Assembly (NCBI RefSeq): GCF_024713975.1
Contig: NC_091107.1
Location: 16,605,501 to 16,669,500 of the forward strand
DNA: 64,000 nucleotides
Reading direction: 5' to 3'
Source: Paralichthys olivaceus
Lineage: Eukaryota; Chordata; Actinopteri; Pleuronectiformes; Paralichthyidae
Below are positions 45,394 to 58,299 of the stretch, one piece after another. The notes below the pieces were generated by a model. That model was not told the origin of the DNA and made no database searches. It saw only the letters and a list, made by a program, of their open reading frames with translations. Made by a program: the position numbers and the translations under genes. Position 1 is the stretch's first letter; each line of letters opens with the position of its first letter.

Positions 45394-45807
45394 CCGTATG
45401 TGCTTTAAGCAAATATTGATGCATAACCTTAGTTTTTGTTGGAAAATAGCATACATTTTCTACCTCAGCTCTCACATCCACCTCTAAGACGAAGTGGACA
45501 TTAGAGGAGCTGAGGTTTGTGTGTTTCTTTGTAGCTGTGTGTGAAAGCAGACCCTCCTCAGTGTTAGAAGTCCAGAGGGTCTGCTTGGATGAGACTGATT
45601 AGCAAATACACTCTGTGTTGAGAGGAGCTGTATGAGCGTCAGTTTGTGTCACTGAGAGACTGGCTTGATTTGCCACAAGCATTGAGTATGGAAACGTCAG
45701 CCTGTCCCGTTTCGATACATTTAAATAGAGTGTGACAACTTGAGTTATATGTTAATGGGGATCTCCAAGTGACAGAATGAACACGTTTAGTTAATTCAAG
45801 TCCTTCT

Positions 45808-46159
45808 AACTATTGGCAGATATTTAATGTAGTATAATCCTCATGATGTTTTCACTAGTTCATTTCATCTAAAGTGTATGAATTGTAGTTTTCTTTACCC
45901 CAGAAAAAGCCTTTTATATTCAAATACTTTAGATTTAAATACTTATTTACATCAAGGGAACCCTCTCTACGGAGGCCTCCATGTTTTTTACATTAGTCCA
46001 AACTGGACAAACTAAACACCTTTTGAGTTTTTATAACAACTGAAGTTTACCACAGGTTCTTTTTCACTTTTGGAAGGAGAGGGTGAGGTGAGGGGTGTTC
46101 AGCTGCAACATGCAATTTCAACACTAGATATCACAAAATTCTACACACTGTACCTTTAA
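45808..46159 (-). mobile_element. MITE family copy, one terminus missing
   Basis: Reverse orientation, from ctattggcagatatttaat to ttctacacactgtacctttaa. The roughly 35-bp terminal segment before ctattggcag present in 3203-3577 is absent. Confidence 0.75.
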
Positions 46160-46989
46160 GCATCACATAGATTATCCTGTTGTGAATCTGTCTGACCCGG
46201 GCAATGTAAAAATGTAAAAGTCTGGGTAATGTCCGGACCCAATTGTCTGGAGTTTATGTATGAACAGTCTTGGCGTGTGGAAGTATGTTGGGGTTTACAC
46301 CGTAGATGGCAAAGTAACAATCAAAAGTGACGTTATTTGTTGTCTTTGTACCATGCAACTGCCTCATACCAAATCCATGGGTTCACCTGTTAGCAGCAGT
46401 TGGAGTGTAAACACAGTTCCACACAACAAAACTAGTCCATTGAAGATAAAGAAAAGAGCCACCGTTTAAATGGCTCCTCGAATCATTTGTTTTAAAACAC
46501 TGACATAGCAGTCACAGCTTTATCTTGGATGTAACTTCTTAACAATGCCTCCCCTATTCTTGAATATGTATGGATGTGTATGTTTTGTTACATATATACC
46601 TATATATAAATATATGTTCTACCAGCATACAGCTCATTAGGTGAATGTAAAAGACAGAGGATGGACAACAAGATGATTTATAGCCTCTTGACATTAGAGG
46701 GAATTAATACATTTTTAAATAAATAGGAAAAAGAAGACAAAAAATGGGCACGGCTTACAATCATACAAATATATGTTATTTTATTGAATAATATTCCAGA
46801 ATAAGACTTCTCCTTTCAATTCATGTAGGAGGTATTGTAGAAATGTACAAGGTCTGATGGCAAACACGGAGCAAGGGTGAATCGAGGGCTTGATACCGAG
46901 AGGGAGTTGTCCTTAAAGAGCCAAATGACGGTGACGTATGCATGCTTTTGCAAAAAATAAATCCCCACGTCAGTCTAGACGATTAGTAA

Positions 46990-47250
46990 TTATTGCGGCC
47001 ACTGATTGCCTTTGTAGCCTGCAAATCCTGATTGTAGTTCGTTAACCTTGTGGAATTGGTCTCCACTCCTTGAGCGCTGCAGGCTGTTAGCTCTCGTTGC
47101 ATATTGCAGGTCTTCTTTTCCTGCTGTGCTGCTGTGGTCAAAAAAGTCATTATGTTCCTGCTGCTTCATTCGGCTCTTTTTGCAAGGAGTCCAACATACG
47201 TCCAAATCCCTGGTAACACTCGGGAGCTGCCTGAGGATTCAGGCCTTCTC
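46990..47250 (-). other. Unexplained open segment on the minus strand
   Basis: Open for about 85 codons, ending in TAA at 46990 and bounded upstream by a TGA near 47249. The product is hydrophilic and charged: KKSRMKQQEHNDFFDHSSTA at mid-frame and a C-terminal GYKGNQWPQ. Composition looks more protein-like than neighbouring chance frames, and a short second ATG frame overlaps it. No family recognised, no in-frame ATG near its start, and no clear acceptor. Confidence 0.2.
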
Positions 47251-50200
47251 TCCGTGGCTCGTCAGTGCCAAGACCCATTTTTATTTATGGCTTTTTTTTT
47301 TTTTAAGTTTCTTTCTTTTCTTTTTTCTTTTTTTTCGGAAGACATGAAGATTGGCTTGAAAGAAATCCAAGTCCTTAACAGTAGGAGAGAGAGAGAGAGA
47401 GGTTGGGGGAACATTCTGGAAGACTTGCGTGACCGTAACTCGAGAGACCACCAAGGTCAGTGTGTGGGTACGAGAGGACACGTGTTGGCTTTAGATACTG
47501 CTGTTGTCCTGCCGTTTCCACTCGAACGCATCGCATCGTTCACAAACTCAGGTGCACAGTGGGATTCCGTTTCGGGTGAAGTTCACTCTGGAGATCAGTG
47601 TGGATACAAATGTCGACCAAAGGAAAAAAACACACACACACACCAAAAGGAGGAACATCCAGGGAGGGGGCATGACATGGCAAAAATAAAATACAATAAA
47701 AAACATCAACAACGATTATTTAAGTACATTTCAGAGCAAAAGTAAATAGACCTGACATCTGCGTATTACTGACTTAACATACATGGAAACTGGCAGCATT
47801 CCGAACATTTAAGTCATCCAGACAGGTTTTGATGTTTATAAGTATACAGCCATGTTGTGTGGGCATCAAGGGGAACACTGTTTTACATTTAATGCATCCA
47901 CTCACATTAACAGGAGAAATATCAGCCTGCAGGAGCAAAACATACACATACAAAATAAATGGCTTCTGCGCCTTGCCCTTTAAAAGGAAGCTGCTGCTTA
48001 TTTGATTAGAAATATTCAAACAGTGTTGCAGCCAAAACTCAACCTGGTCAGTCAGTATTTAATACTGCACATTAACATTTAGCAATGTGATATAAGGACA
48101 GATTAATACTCCATTTGTTGATGGGTTTGCAATAATCAGTTGCCATAGAATTAGATAAATATTTATTTACTGGATAAATCTCAGTGTGTTTTTTTTTTTA
48201 ATACCCTTCATTAAGTGTGTTACTTTTTAGCTCCCAGCTTCTTCCATTAGAGGGAGCTAGTTATACATAGATTTTTCCTGTTTACATGGCACACCGTTCA
48301 GTAGGGACGTTTTGAATACGGTTAGAACATGTTGGTACAACGGCGGCATTTGCAACCATGAGTGCAAATAACTGCAGCGAATCAGAATGTGATTGTGGAT
48401 TGTAGGACAGTGATAAAAAGCTGTTTAATCACATTGGTCTGCAGTTCAGCTCTTTTTTATGTGAAATCATTTAAAATTCAATAAGAAATAAAGAAAAAAA
48501 GGCAAAAACAAAATGCTTCATAGAAAAAATATTGAGATGCATAGCTCAGAATGGTTGCATTTCACAGATGCTACCATTTGTATTGTGATATTGCTCAGTG
48601 TGATTAAATTGTGTCATTGGTTCTTAATAATACACCTGAAACCAAATGGTAGCAATATTTTTTCCAGAGATTTCCCCTGGATGTTGGTTTGTTGAGCAGT
48701 GCAATAGAAGCTTAAACACTGGTGACGACTGAGCTGCAGTTTAATATTCATTATTGCCTGTTAGTCCCACTAACGGGGATGAAGTGATTCCCTGGTTGTA
48801 AATGACCATAACCTTTAGAAGAACCTCGTAGGAAAATGACTTCACTTTGAAATGTATTAAGCGATGCGCAGCGCTTGTAAGGTGCAACGGGGCCTCCAGT
48901 TTTCCAATGAGTTAAGGTCTTTGCAGAACAAGTCCGTATTTTTCATGCATATTTTAAATCTGTCATCCAATAAAAAATAGTCATGCACAGCACAAAGAAA
49001 ATCTCATCTGCTGATCAAGGAGCTGTGAAATTATCCTGATCACTTCCAAGTCTATTTCAGGATGATGATGGTCTGGTTTGATACACTTCCAGTACTGAGA
49101 CTGCATATTAAAATGAAGAAAACAAATTTCTGTGATCGAATTGATCCCGAACACCTCAAACAACTTTGGAACGAAAAATGCATCAAAGTATATCACTTCC
49201 AAAAACTTTGACTGACAAAATGAAATGGTGTATATATTTTTGAATGTGCAACAAATTCAGACGAACAATTCTGACTTGATGTGCAAAGACCTTTACTCTC
49301 CTCGAAGTCTTCTACTTGGGGAGATGGTCTATGTTTATGCACCTGCACTACCTTTATGGACCTGTATGGACAGTGTGGCTGCTGCTGCAATTCACATTGT
49401 TTCCAACAAGAGGAAGCTATTTGTCCAGGGCCCAGTAGCAAAGGCCCCGAGGAAATAAGCAAAACCCTTTCCTTCTGTTGTCGTCGAGTTAGCGTCGTCT
49501 TCTTTTTTTTTTTTTAAGTTTGCAGATCGAAATCAAACAACAGCTCTCCGAGTTCATTATGAAGAAATAGATTTCCCTGTCTCTGGCTGACCTTGGGGAG
49601 ATTTCCGCACCAATCCCAGGGTGGCTGTTCTCTCGTTTATGTTTTATTGAGTCTATCGATCACTGTTTCAGTCTCATGCCCTTTCTTTTTCTCCTTGCCT
49701 CTGTCTTGTCTTACCTGACTCTTAATCACAGATACACACACACAGACCTTATAAACACACTGTAAGTATACACCCACGCAGGCAACAGTGTTTAAAAGAA
49801 AGTTGAAATAAAATAGGATGTGGGTAGCGAGATGTAGGAAAGGGATTACGACTTAAAATCTCTCATGTGTGGGCACACATAATATATCTTTGTTTTTATG
49901 CTGAATGGTAACACCTCGCTGTCGAGACCTGACGTCACATAACTGTATTCTCACTGCGAAGTGGAGGACTTTCTGATTCCTTCAAACAGCAAAAACAAAG
50001 GTCATTTTAGTATCTGATCTACTCTTTCGCCAATTCTCTGTAGACATCCGGCTGCCATCTTCTCACAGTACTTTTACATTCAAGAGCGTCACTTAACAAC
50101 TGCATTCTGTTGCTTTCATTGCACCTACTTGCTTTTAATCTCTTTCACATTCATTGTAAAAACTCTGTTTACCACCTCCTGTTTACATTCTACCTCTACT

Positions 50201-50374
50201 TTACTTTTTCCCCATTCAATGTCAGACTACTTCTACTCATCAGACTACTTAACATTACTCTCATCTCTGTTCTACTTGCAGTATCACTGTCCGAAAACTT
50301 ACTGTGACATTCTTCAGCAGTAAAGACTGGCTGATTTATTTTGGATTTAAGAAATCAATGGAGGAATTTTGATC

Positions 50375-50640
50375 TCTCTTATATTTACACAAAACCAAAA
50401 GACGGATTTCCATGAAAATTGGTGGAAAGATGTGGTATAGGTCAGGAAAGTAAACTTAAAAATGTTTTCTTTTACATTGTGAGATAGGGCACTTTCTTAA
50501 TATTTTCTTTGCCTTTGCAGAAAATGATTTTATGAATCTTGAGTGAAAACAATCAGGCATGTTTAGGGGACTGATATTTATGAATGTGCAGATCCAAATA
50601 AACATATGGATCTTGTGAATTTGAAATAAATGAATGAAAT
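50375..50640 (+). repeat. Dispersed fish repeat copy
   Basis: gacggatttccatgaaaatt, then ggtggaaagatgtggtatag, acattgtgagatagggcact and gtgcagatccaaataaac. Confidence 0.6.
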
Positions 50641-52239
50641 AAATGCGGTTTCATAAGGGAACTCTTGGTAGAGGTATATGGTCCACTGAGTAATTGAGAG
50701 ATTCAAGTTAATATATTAGAGTGACAAATTGACATTTAGACCAGGGTTACAGTTAATTATATACATTTACTTACTTTATATTTGCCTTAACGAACTGTTA
50801 AATTACAATTTGTGATATTCAATCAATTTTTTTTTCTATTTTTCAACAAAATTAGTTTGATGAACATCTAAAGACACCTTTTAGACTGTGGGAAACTATG
50901 GTAGGTTTTTTTTTTTTTTTACCACTTTCTGACATTTGACAAAAGCATTAATTGAAAAAAATAATCTATAGATGAAAAACAAAACTGAAATTAGGAATAA
51001 ATCACAGCCCAGAAGAGAAAATACCATAATGTCTTATTTTGGCTTATAAAATTCCCTTGCTGTCACTTTGTCACTGCTTTGCACCTCCAAGTTCTTATGG
51101 AGTGAACTTATGATCAACTCAGAAGTGGCACCAAGGAGCTTCAGACGGAATGCACAAACTGAAGACTGTGGGAGTACCGGCTGCTAAAATAAGCCCATAA
51201 CGTTGTATGCTACATGCTGTGCTCATGCTTTGATACCATACAGTAGTTAGTAACACGCAGTTAGAAACCGTACCAGGATGTACCAAATCCACCGGGGAGA
51301 GGGTGCATCAAAAACAGAGATTTTTAATTCTACAATGCAAAATCCGCTACAAGGACAAAATATCTAAATTTGAAGCGAATGATATTCCCCCTGGAAAAAC
51401 CCAGAAAATTAACAGGCATAATGGAAAAAATGCAAAGCCCTCCAACTAATTTCCTCCATAGACCCTTTTTCATAAATAGCGCACAGTGCCTTACATGCCC
51501 CTTTGTCTCGCATTCATTATCATATCTTCATGCTGCATATAAAACCCTGCCAAGAATCTTGCTTACTTCACTGCAGAAATTCCTTATCAACATTCCTCAA
51601 GAATACACCTGCTAATCCCTCACTCTTACTAAATAACTGCCTCCGTGTGCTGACCTCTTTACGATTCAACGCACAATTTCAGACTTCTTTTCGCCCTCGG
51701 TACAGCACATTCACGAAGCCTCCGTTTCACCTCCTGTAACCCATCTGCACATTATTTCACCCTTAAAATGGGATAACCTCCCTGCTGCATTGAAGCTGAG
51801 TTTGAGCTCCCATAATGAGCATTGCTCCAGCATCAACATTGCTTTTCCTGACATAGCGAGGGACTGCTACTGCTGTTGTTGGTGGTATCCATGCGCATTC
51901 ACTTTGACGAAACATTGTGGTGACATTTTTTTCCCCTCAGTGGCTTAGCAGAGCAGACAGCACCCAGCAGCCGACAGCACTGAAATAACCTGACAGCTCC
52001 CATTTAGAAGCCTCAGCTTCCATCAGGCCATGGCTTATTTTGTCGAATAGTCGTCCCTGCTTGAAAAACCCAGTGCAAATAAAAACACAAGGTAATTGCA
52101 TCTAAACAAAAATCTTAAATAAAGGAATTACTTCCTGTTAGTACATAGCCATGAGGGGGGTTAGGGGATTCTTCTTGCTGACATATATGAAATGGATGTC
52201 CCCCCCAGGTAAAACCCACTCACAGACACATATCGACAG

Positions 52240-52990
52240 TGCAAACCATAGACTGAAAGATGGACTACATGAAACCAATGTGTCTCGATTGACCCTTGGT
52301 GGCTGGCTGCAGTATATGTCGTAAACCTCACATCCTCCATATTAGTGGATGGGACATGGACCAAAATAAGAAGTCAAATTACACATTAAATACATTTTTC
52401 TCAAAGATGGTTTCTGTCATTAGGTCGGTCTTATCACACAGATTTATTTCCGATTTTTAATTTGTTATTTAATGCTGTAAAATGGGGGGTGAACATGGTC
52501 AACAGTTTTTCCCATTAAATATTAAGACTGTGGAGGCCGGCCATTCTCTATTTTGCCCCACCACAGTTTCATATTGACCCAATTTTTACAATTCTACCTT
52601 GTGCTTGAGAAGTGTGGTTGCGCTATGGTCCATAATGTTTTTACTGTCCACGCAGACAGTCAGATCTCATAGTTTCAGCTGCAGCTCTTGCAGTTCTTTC
52701 TATCATGAGAACTTGTCTTTCAGTCTTTAGTTTGTCTACCTGTCAGTTTAGCATGACAGTGAACTTCGTTTATGCGCCCCTGTTACCGTCATAGATTGAA
52801 TTAATTCTGTGGGAGACACTGGTCAATTATGCATATCGATGGGATCTTGATACCACGGCTCTATCCCCTGATTGCTACTGTGCAGACTCTGGCTCCAAAT
52901 GTGCTTGTGTACGTTATGTTTTGGTTTCAAATCAGGATTGTGTCAGGAAGTGGTAACACTTCCGTCCATCTTTATATACAGTCTGTGAAG
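52240..52990. mobile_element. Non-autonomous transposon (same family as 1470-2110) interrupted by another repeat
   Basis: 52240-52440 matches 1470-1670, and 52800-52990 matches the 1993-2110 part (cctgattgctactgtgcaga). It ends ccatctttatatacagtctg, inverse to its start. The middle, about 52600-52800, matches 58300-58480 reversed, so it is a different inserted family. Confidence 0.6.
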
Positions 52991-53579
52991 CAAAAAGGCA
53001 GAGGTTACTTCTCTATCTCACCTCTGTATGTGTGCGCTCATTCACACACAGAATCTTACAGGAGCGTCCACACCACAGAAGACATCCACACGCGGGGGTT
53101 AAAACACAATCACACAGAGACATTCGTTCAGACAACTGCATTTTTGAGGGAGATTCTTCCAAGGTGATTTGATAAAGCTAGTGCGTGGATAAGCTGCTAG
53201 ACATCCTCGGAATAACAAGTGCTCCAGCGCAGAGGCTCCTCTGGCTTTGATGTTTGTCTTCAAACCTGGCTTTATGCTGACAGCAGTTGCTGAGTGAAGT
53301 ATACACTACAGCTCCTTTTTCAGGTGACTGAGTTCAGAAGCACCCTGGGTTTTAAAACATGACCCACTTGCTCATTTGTTGCCTTTGATGAGATGGTGCC
53401 TTCATAAGTGACTCTCACTCATTCACACACTGACTCTTACTTCTTTCTCATCTGGGAATAATCTGTTTCCTTGTTGGTACGAATATTGCTCAGGCTTTTT
53501 GATCCTTTTTATATGAGTCTGGATTAAGAAGACATTTAAAATCTGTTTTATGGCTCATCTTTCCTGGAAGAATACTTAT

Positions 53580-53585
53580 TTTATT
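53580..53585 (-). terminator. fgf11: Candidate poly(A) signal of fgf11 (AATAAA on minus)
   Basis: TTTATT on the plus strand, about 920 nt past the fgf11 stop. An ATTAAA alternative (plus TTTAAT) lies at 53956-53961. Confidence 0.3.
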
Positions 53586-54503
53586 GTATTTCATAATTTT
53601 GCAGGCAGTGCCTCTCTTGTTAGCTACCTGAAATATTCACAATCATCATTTCTTACCTTATCACCACTGTTCTGTTGTCTGGTTGTTTTTGATCTTACTA
53701 TCATGTTAATTGTGTTTTACAGACAGAGTTACCATATCCATGACTTTTCCCATCTGGCTGACATTAATCAAAAATTGGTTGAAAGGCTCGAACCCAAAAA
53801 CAAACAAAACAAAAAGTACTGCTATTAGTTTCAATGTCATAAACTATTCCTATTTTTTTTCTAATTTTCTCTTCACAATTTCTCATCCACTCATCTTGCT
53901 CTGCTGACCTGACCTGACCCAGGCTTCCTGCAGATATCTTTCCCCCTCTGAGCTGTTTAATCTCACTGAGCTTTAGTTGACCTTGGTGATTAGCTTAGCT
54001 GGTCGGCAGATGGTGGATGGAAAAGCTGGCGGCGCCACACTGTCACCAACTTTAGGGCTCAAGAGGGGGCCCATGGGTAAGGATTATGGTGCAGAGTCGA
54101 CGCTGGAAGTGCGCGAGTGGTGAATATACAGTACAATAGAGCAGACGGGTGGGTAGGGGTGTGTGAGAAAAGAGAAATTGTCAGCAGGACAAAGAAGCTG
54201 GAGTATGACAGAGAAATGAAGGAGACTGTGCATTAAGAAGTCATAGGGGGCAGAGAACAGTGGAAGGGGGAGGTGGTAGTAGTTCTGGCTGGGGCGCTGG
54301 GCTTTTCTTTCTGTGGTGACAGGTGAGGGGGGGACTCCTCTCTCAGGCCTTCTCGGCTGCTGATGGACGGCTGACCCTTTGTCCCTCAGCATCATGTAGT
54401 GCACTTCAGGAACGTGGTGGCCATTCCCTCAACCACCCTCAGCATATTTTAGCGACTGTGTTCCAAGTGTCACTGCTCTCTGTCCCACCCTCAGTCTCCT
54501 GTG

Positions 54504-54640
54504 CTATGAGGCGTCAGCCTTGGGGGCTTCTTTCCGTCCATTCTTTAGAGAAGGCGAATCTGACGTCTTGACCGTCTTTCGAGGAGGGCTCACCGGTTCA
54601 CTGGCGAGCTCATGTAGAGATGGCTCCTTATACATCGCAA
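54504..54640 (-). CDS. fgf11: fgf11 last coding exon
   Basis: 137 nt after ctcacag, ending in TAG. It encodes [20 protein letters not shown], then a Lys/Ser-rich tail ([24 protein letters not shown]). The phase joins exon 4 (G+TT = Val). Confidence 0.88.
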
Positions 54641-55437
54641 CTGTGAGACAAAGACAGACGCTGTTGGTTAATAATCAAGGGGTCAATTAAAGGAGACGTA
54701 TTATGCTTTTTCAGTGTGTTATGTTAAAAGTTAAAAAGCCCAAAGTCTGCGGTAAAGGGAGATCCTCTACCCCTCAGAAAACTCTGCTCAATCAGTAGTG
54801 CAGCTGATACATCCTGCACATCATGATGTCACGTTGCATTGCATTGACCTACATTTGCATAAAGCACACCTAGCGGGTAATTTGGCACGCCGCATAACAA
54901 AGCCAGGTAAAGTGAGAGCAGAGGCCGACATTTTCCACACGTGCTGGAAGGGGTCTACCACCAGTTACAACAGACTGGGCATTTGGCCAATCAAAGCAGA
55001 CTGAGCTTTATTTGGAGGGGGGCATTAAAGAGACACGCACTAAAATTAAGTGCTTCAGACAAAGGCTGAAAAGAGGAGCTGTACAGTATGAGGAAAGTGA
55101 TGTGTTTTCCGAACATTAAAACATGTAAACTTTTTAAAGTAAAATTAAGATGATGAACCTGAATATTAGTATAATCTGCCTCCTTAATAACTGAGAAACA
55201 GATTTGAATTGTGCTCAAGTGGCAGAAAGGACACTAACCCTCTATAACTTTAGGCAGGAAGTGTGCAGCTCCTTTGTTCTTCTTTACCCGGTTGCCTTTC
55301 ATGACCTGGCCGTCACGATTGATACCGATATACCAGGAACGGCCAGACTGGGTCTGGCGATACAGCATGGAGGAGTATGTAACATAGTAGTTCTCAAACA
55401 CGCTCTCCTTGAACTTACACTCTGGAGTGAAGTGCTC
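54504..55437 (-). CDS. fgf11: fibroblast growth factor homologous factor, likely FGF11; partial (last two coding exons)
   Basis: Intracellular, non-secreted FGF of the FHF group (FGF11-14), known to bind voltage-gated sodium channels and scaffolds. Exons: 55437-55239 (199 nt, the FHF exon 4 length) and 54640-54504 (137 nt, stop TAG). The exon 4 product runs from [20 protein letters not shown] through [20 protein letters not shown] to [10 protein letters not shown], the second half of the beta-trefoil. Features favouring FGF11 over FGF12/13/14: HF before TPEC rather than LF/VF, WY in SGRSWY where the others have WF, and QVMKG. Exon 5 starts [12 protein letters not shown] and adds a basic Ser/Pro tail of about 35 residues, longer than the mammalian FGF11 tail I know. 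Exons 1-3 were not found between 55438 and 64000 and must lie beyond the window. Confidence 0.88.
54687..55187. mobile_element. 501-bp MITE filling most of fgf11 intron 4
   Basis: Bounded by TTAA on both sides, with imperfect terminal inverted repeats: AGGAGACGTATTATG at the left, and GGAGGCAGATTATAC reading in from the right. The interior matches a dispersed fish element I recognise (attatgctttttcagtgtgt; tttggcacgc). TTAA targets suit a piggyBac-type non-autonomous element. It has no coding capacity. Confidence 0.75.
55239..55437 (-). CDS. fgf11: fgf11 penultimate coding exon (FHF exon 4)
   Basis: 199 nt after tttccag, ending before gttagt. Residues such as FENYYV, SMLYRQ and [10 protein letters not shown] are diagnostic for the FHF subfamily. 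Confidence 0.92.
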
Positions 55438-56377
55438 CTGGAAAGCAGAGGGGGGAGAGGTGCAGTCGTATTACAAACAAAGAAGAGACGAACAATTATG
55501 TTCAAATGTCAGGGAAACCTTTTTATGATTCTTTGAACCTGAACTCCAATGGTGCAGCCCACACAAGAAGAAAAAGTACATGGACACAGGCAGTGAAATA
55601 CATTAATGAGGTGACTTTTTCCTGAGGGAAATGATGGATATAATTATATCTGGACTTGTGTGTCTTTAAAAGCATGAACATCCTGGTCCTTGGAGAACAA
55701 CAAGACAGAGCATACAATATGATGAACAACAGCATTAACATTTCTGCTAAACATAACACATTCCCCAAGGAAAAGAGAAGTGAAGATGAAAGCACTGAAA
55801 CACTGACACCTACACTAACATGCTAACAAATAAAATCCACACACATACAGTACATTACATACTGTACATACAAGTGACTAATTCTGACATCAAACTGTTT
55901 ACTGCTTCAGTGGCAAGTTCAGAAAATAGACCTGCCTATAATAAAGAAAATAAGAAATCCCTGAAGATGAACAATATTAGAATTCATATTTTTTGCAACA
56001 TGCATATTATTAAGGCTACATTTATCAGTATTGACTTTAAGATTTTCATATGTTATTGTTCTGTTTATAGGTAAACTAATGACTTTAGTGAATGCTTTCA
56101 TTGTGTAGAGTGGATAGTGAGTTGACCCATCACAATGCCTGGTGGCACTGCCTTGTGGCACTAACTAAAACAATCGATCCCATCCTAATGATCAATGAGA
56201 TGGAAAATTACAAATTCCAAGATTTCCTGACCCTGAAACAATTATTCAGTTCACACAATTTGACAATCTGAAAGTTTAGAAGAGATGAAAAAGAATAAAA
56301 GAAGATTTTTAAGAAGCGCTGAGATGAAAGCTAAATTAAAAGTATAGATGATTCTCAGTTATTCTGCTCATCATAAC

Positions 56378-56550
56378 CTCCCTGAGGAGGCGGCCATGTC
56401 TGTTTGGTTTGTTTGATTGTAAGAAAGATTTGACTAAAAGTACTGGACAGAGTTTCACAAAACTTGGTAGAAGTATGCAGTATAGGTCAAAATTTTCAGG
56501 ACACGGGTGCAGGATTTTTGGGATTTTAATTTTATGGAAATTAATCTATG
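56378..56550 (+). repeat. Dispersed fish repeat copy
   Basis: cataacctccctgaggaggc, then tgattgtaagaaagattt, actggacagagtttcacaaa and acttggtagaagtatgcagt. Same family as 41815-42080. Confidence 0.5.
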
Positions 56551-58299
56551 AATTCTTTGGTCTTTAAAATGTCACAAATGTGGGAAATCCCAGTTGGATT
56601 TCCCAAACGCCACATGATAAGTCAAGTTTGCTCATTTTGCCCGACACATAGTGTGAAAACAATATTAGCCCTACATTGAAGAAGTTGCAACAAGTGATTC
56701 TTTTTGTTGGCATTTTTACTTCTTCCATAAATTTCCTATAAGATTTCTTATCGATCAATTTATTGTATTATCGGCTGTTTCAGCTTGAGAAGAAGGCTGC
56801 AGTATGTAGTCAAGTGTATTGGTTAATAAGCAAGATCTTAATCAGGGTGGGAAAAGTAAATGGTTTTATCGGAAAAATGGCTGTTGATGGAAAAGCATTA
56901 GGGATTTTAACTACATATTGCTTTATTTTAAGGGGTCACGATTAAAAAAGGGCGAGAACCTCTGAAAGAAAGAGAATGATCACTTTAATATAGACTACTC
57001 TCATCTTGTGTCAATCGTCCATGGCTGACTAAATCAAAATAGACATTAGAAAATCTAATTATCCAAACTTGGATCAAATCCAGCAGTTCAGCTAGTAGTT
57101 GTAATTGATCACGTTCTCACAGCAGCACCCCTCCCTCTCTGTCCTCAACATAAGGACTACTGAACCCTGCATAATGTTAACGGGTGATATTAACCAATAC
57201 CGACAGATATACATCTCTCTTAGTCTCCATCAGGGTCTCGGCAGGGTCCTTCCCCTGTCAGAGAGCAAAGCCAATCTGCCGGATTGATTAAGTGAGAGCA
57301 GCAGGGCAGAAATGGCTGAGTGGAGGATTTCTCCGAGAGTCGGGATGACAGAACAGGGCCAAAGGATCAAAACTTGGCATAGACGAGCTTTAATAAAGAG
57401 CCAAAAGTAGATTGAGAAGGTGTAGGAGACCTCTAGTTTCACACTTATCACAGATCATCACCTTTCTCCTTAGCAGGGAGGCCTCATCTTTAGCTGAAAT
57501 GACAATTCAGGGCTTTGGTCTTTCTCCATCCACTCCCGCTCGTCTGCTCCGCCACAGTTTATGCCTGTGTAACTGCGTTCTTACAACTTAAAAAACAAAC
57601 TAACAACAAGCCCCTTCTTAACGCAACAAACTTTTGCTTTCATCGCCACCACATCACAGAGCTATTTTAAGATCTTCTGACAGGTTTGATATCTTCTGCT
57701 GTGCTAACACAAAGAGGATGGATCGATAGATGATCCGCTTCATTCATTATTAATCAGGGCAGAGAGCAAGAAGGGTGGGAAGTGTGGGAGACAGAAGGAG
57801 AAAGGTAGGAGAGACAGGAAAGGAGAGCAGGAAAGGACACAGAGGTTGCTGGGTAATAAGGAGATTAGTGAGGAGGAGAGAGGGAGAATCCTGCTTCTTT
57901 GCATCTCCAACAGGACCAAAACACTGCTAGGCACAACCAGAGCTTTAGTTGCCGGCACCCCATGATCTCACAATTGTGTCCCTCTGGGAAGAGTAACCAT
58001 CACTCCAGTGAAATACCCGTCAGCTCAACCTCTGAAATGACACCAGCAATAACCCCTCTCCCCAGTCCTCCTATAATTACCCTTCATAATCAGTCCCCTG
58101 GAATTAGCCTAATGATGGAACGCACAACTTCTATATTTCATCCAAGCAGTCTCCAAAGGTCTGCAGAGAAAAATTAAACTGAGGCTCGACAATGAAATAA
58201 ATGTCCTGATAATAAAGAGACTTTAACTAAACACAATGGCCAGTGGAGCTGCACCTAACTTGATACAACTATGATTCTTTAACCAGCTTTTCTCAGACT

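Larger units (their letters stand above)
43200..54480. other. Gene-poor interval between the LINE side and fgf11
   Basis: No gene proven. It contains a CTCF-like motif (44263), a possible first exon (44430-44593), a MITE (45808-46159), an unexplained minus-strand open segment (46990-47250), a T-rich tract at 47289-47337, and compound repeats at 50375-50640 and 52240-52990. About 53580-54503 is probably fgf11 3' UTR. Confidence 0.45.

Noticed and set aside
47104..47745. 213-codon plus-strand frame
   Set aside because: It runs through a T-rich tract (poly-Phe) and a low-complexity GA run, with no domain resemblance.
49193..49462. Overlapping open frames on both strands near 49.3 kb
   Set aside because: Composition looks random, no splice sites of note and no recognisable family.
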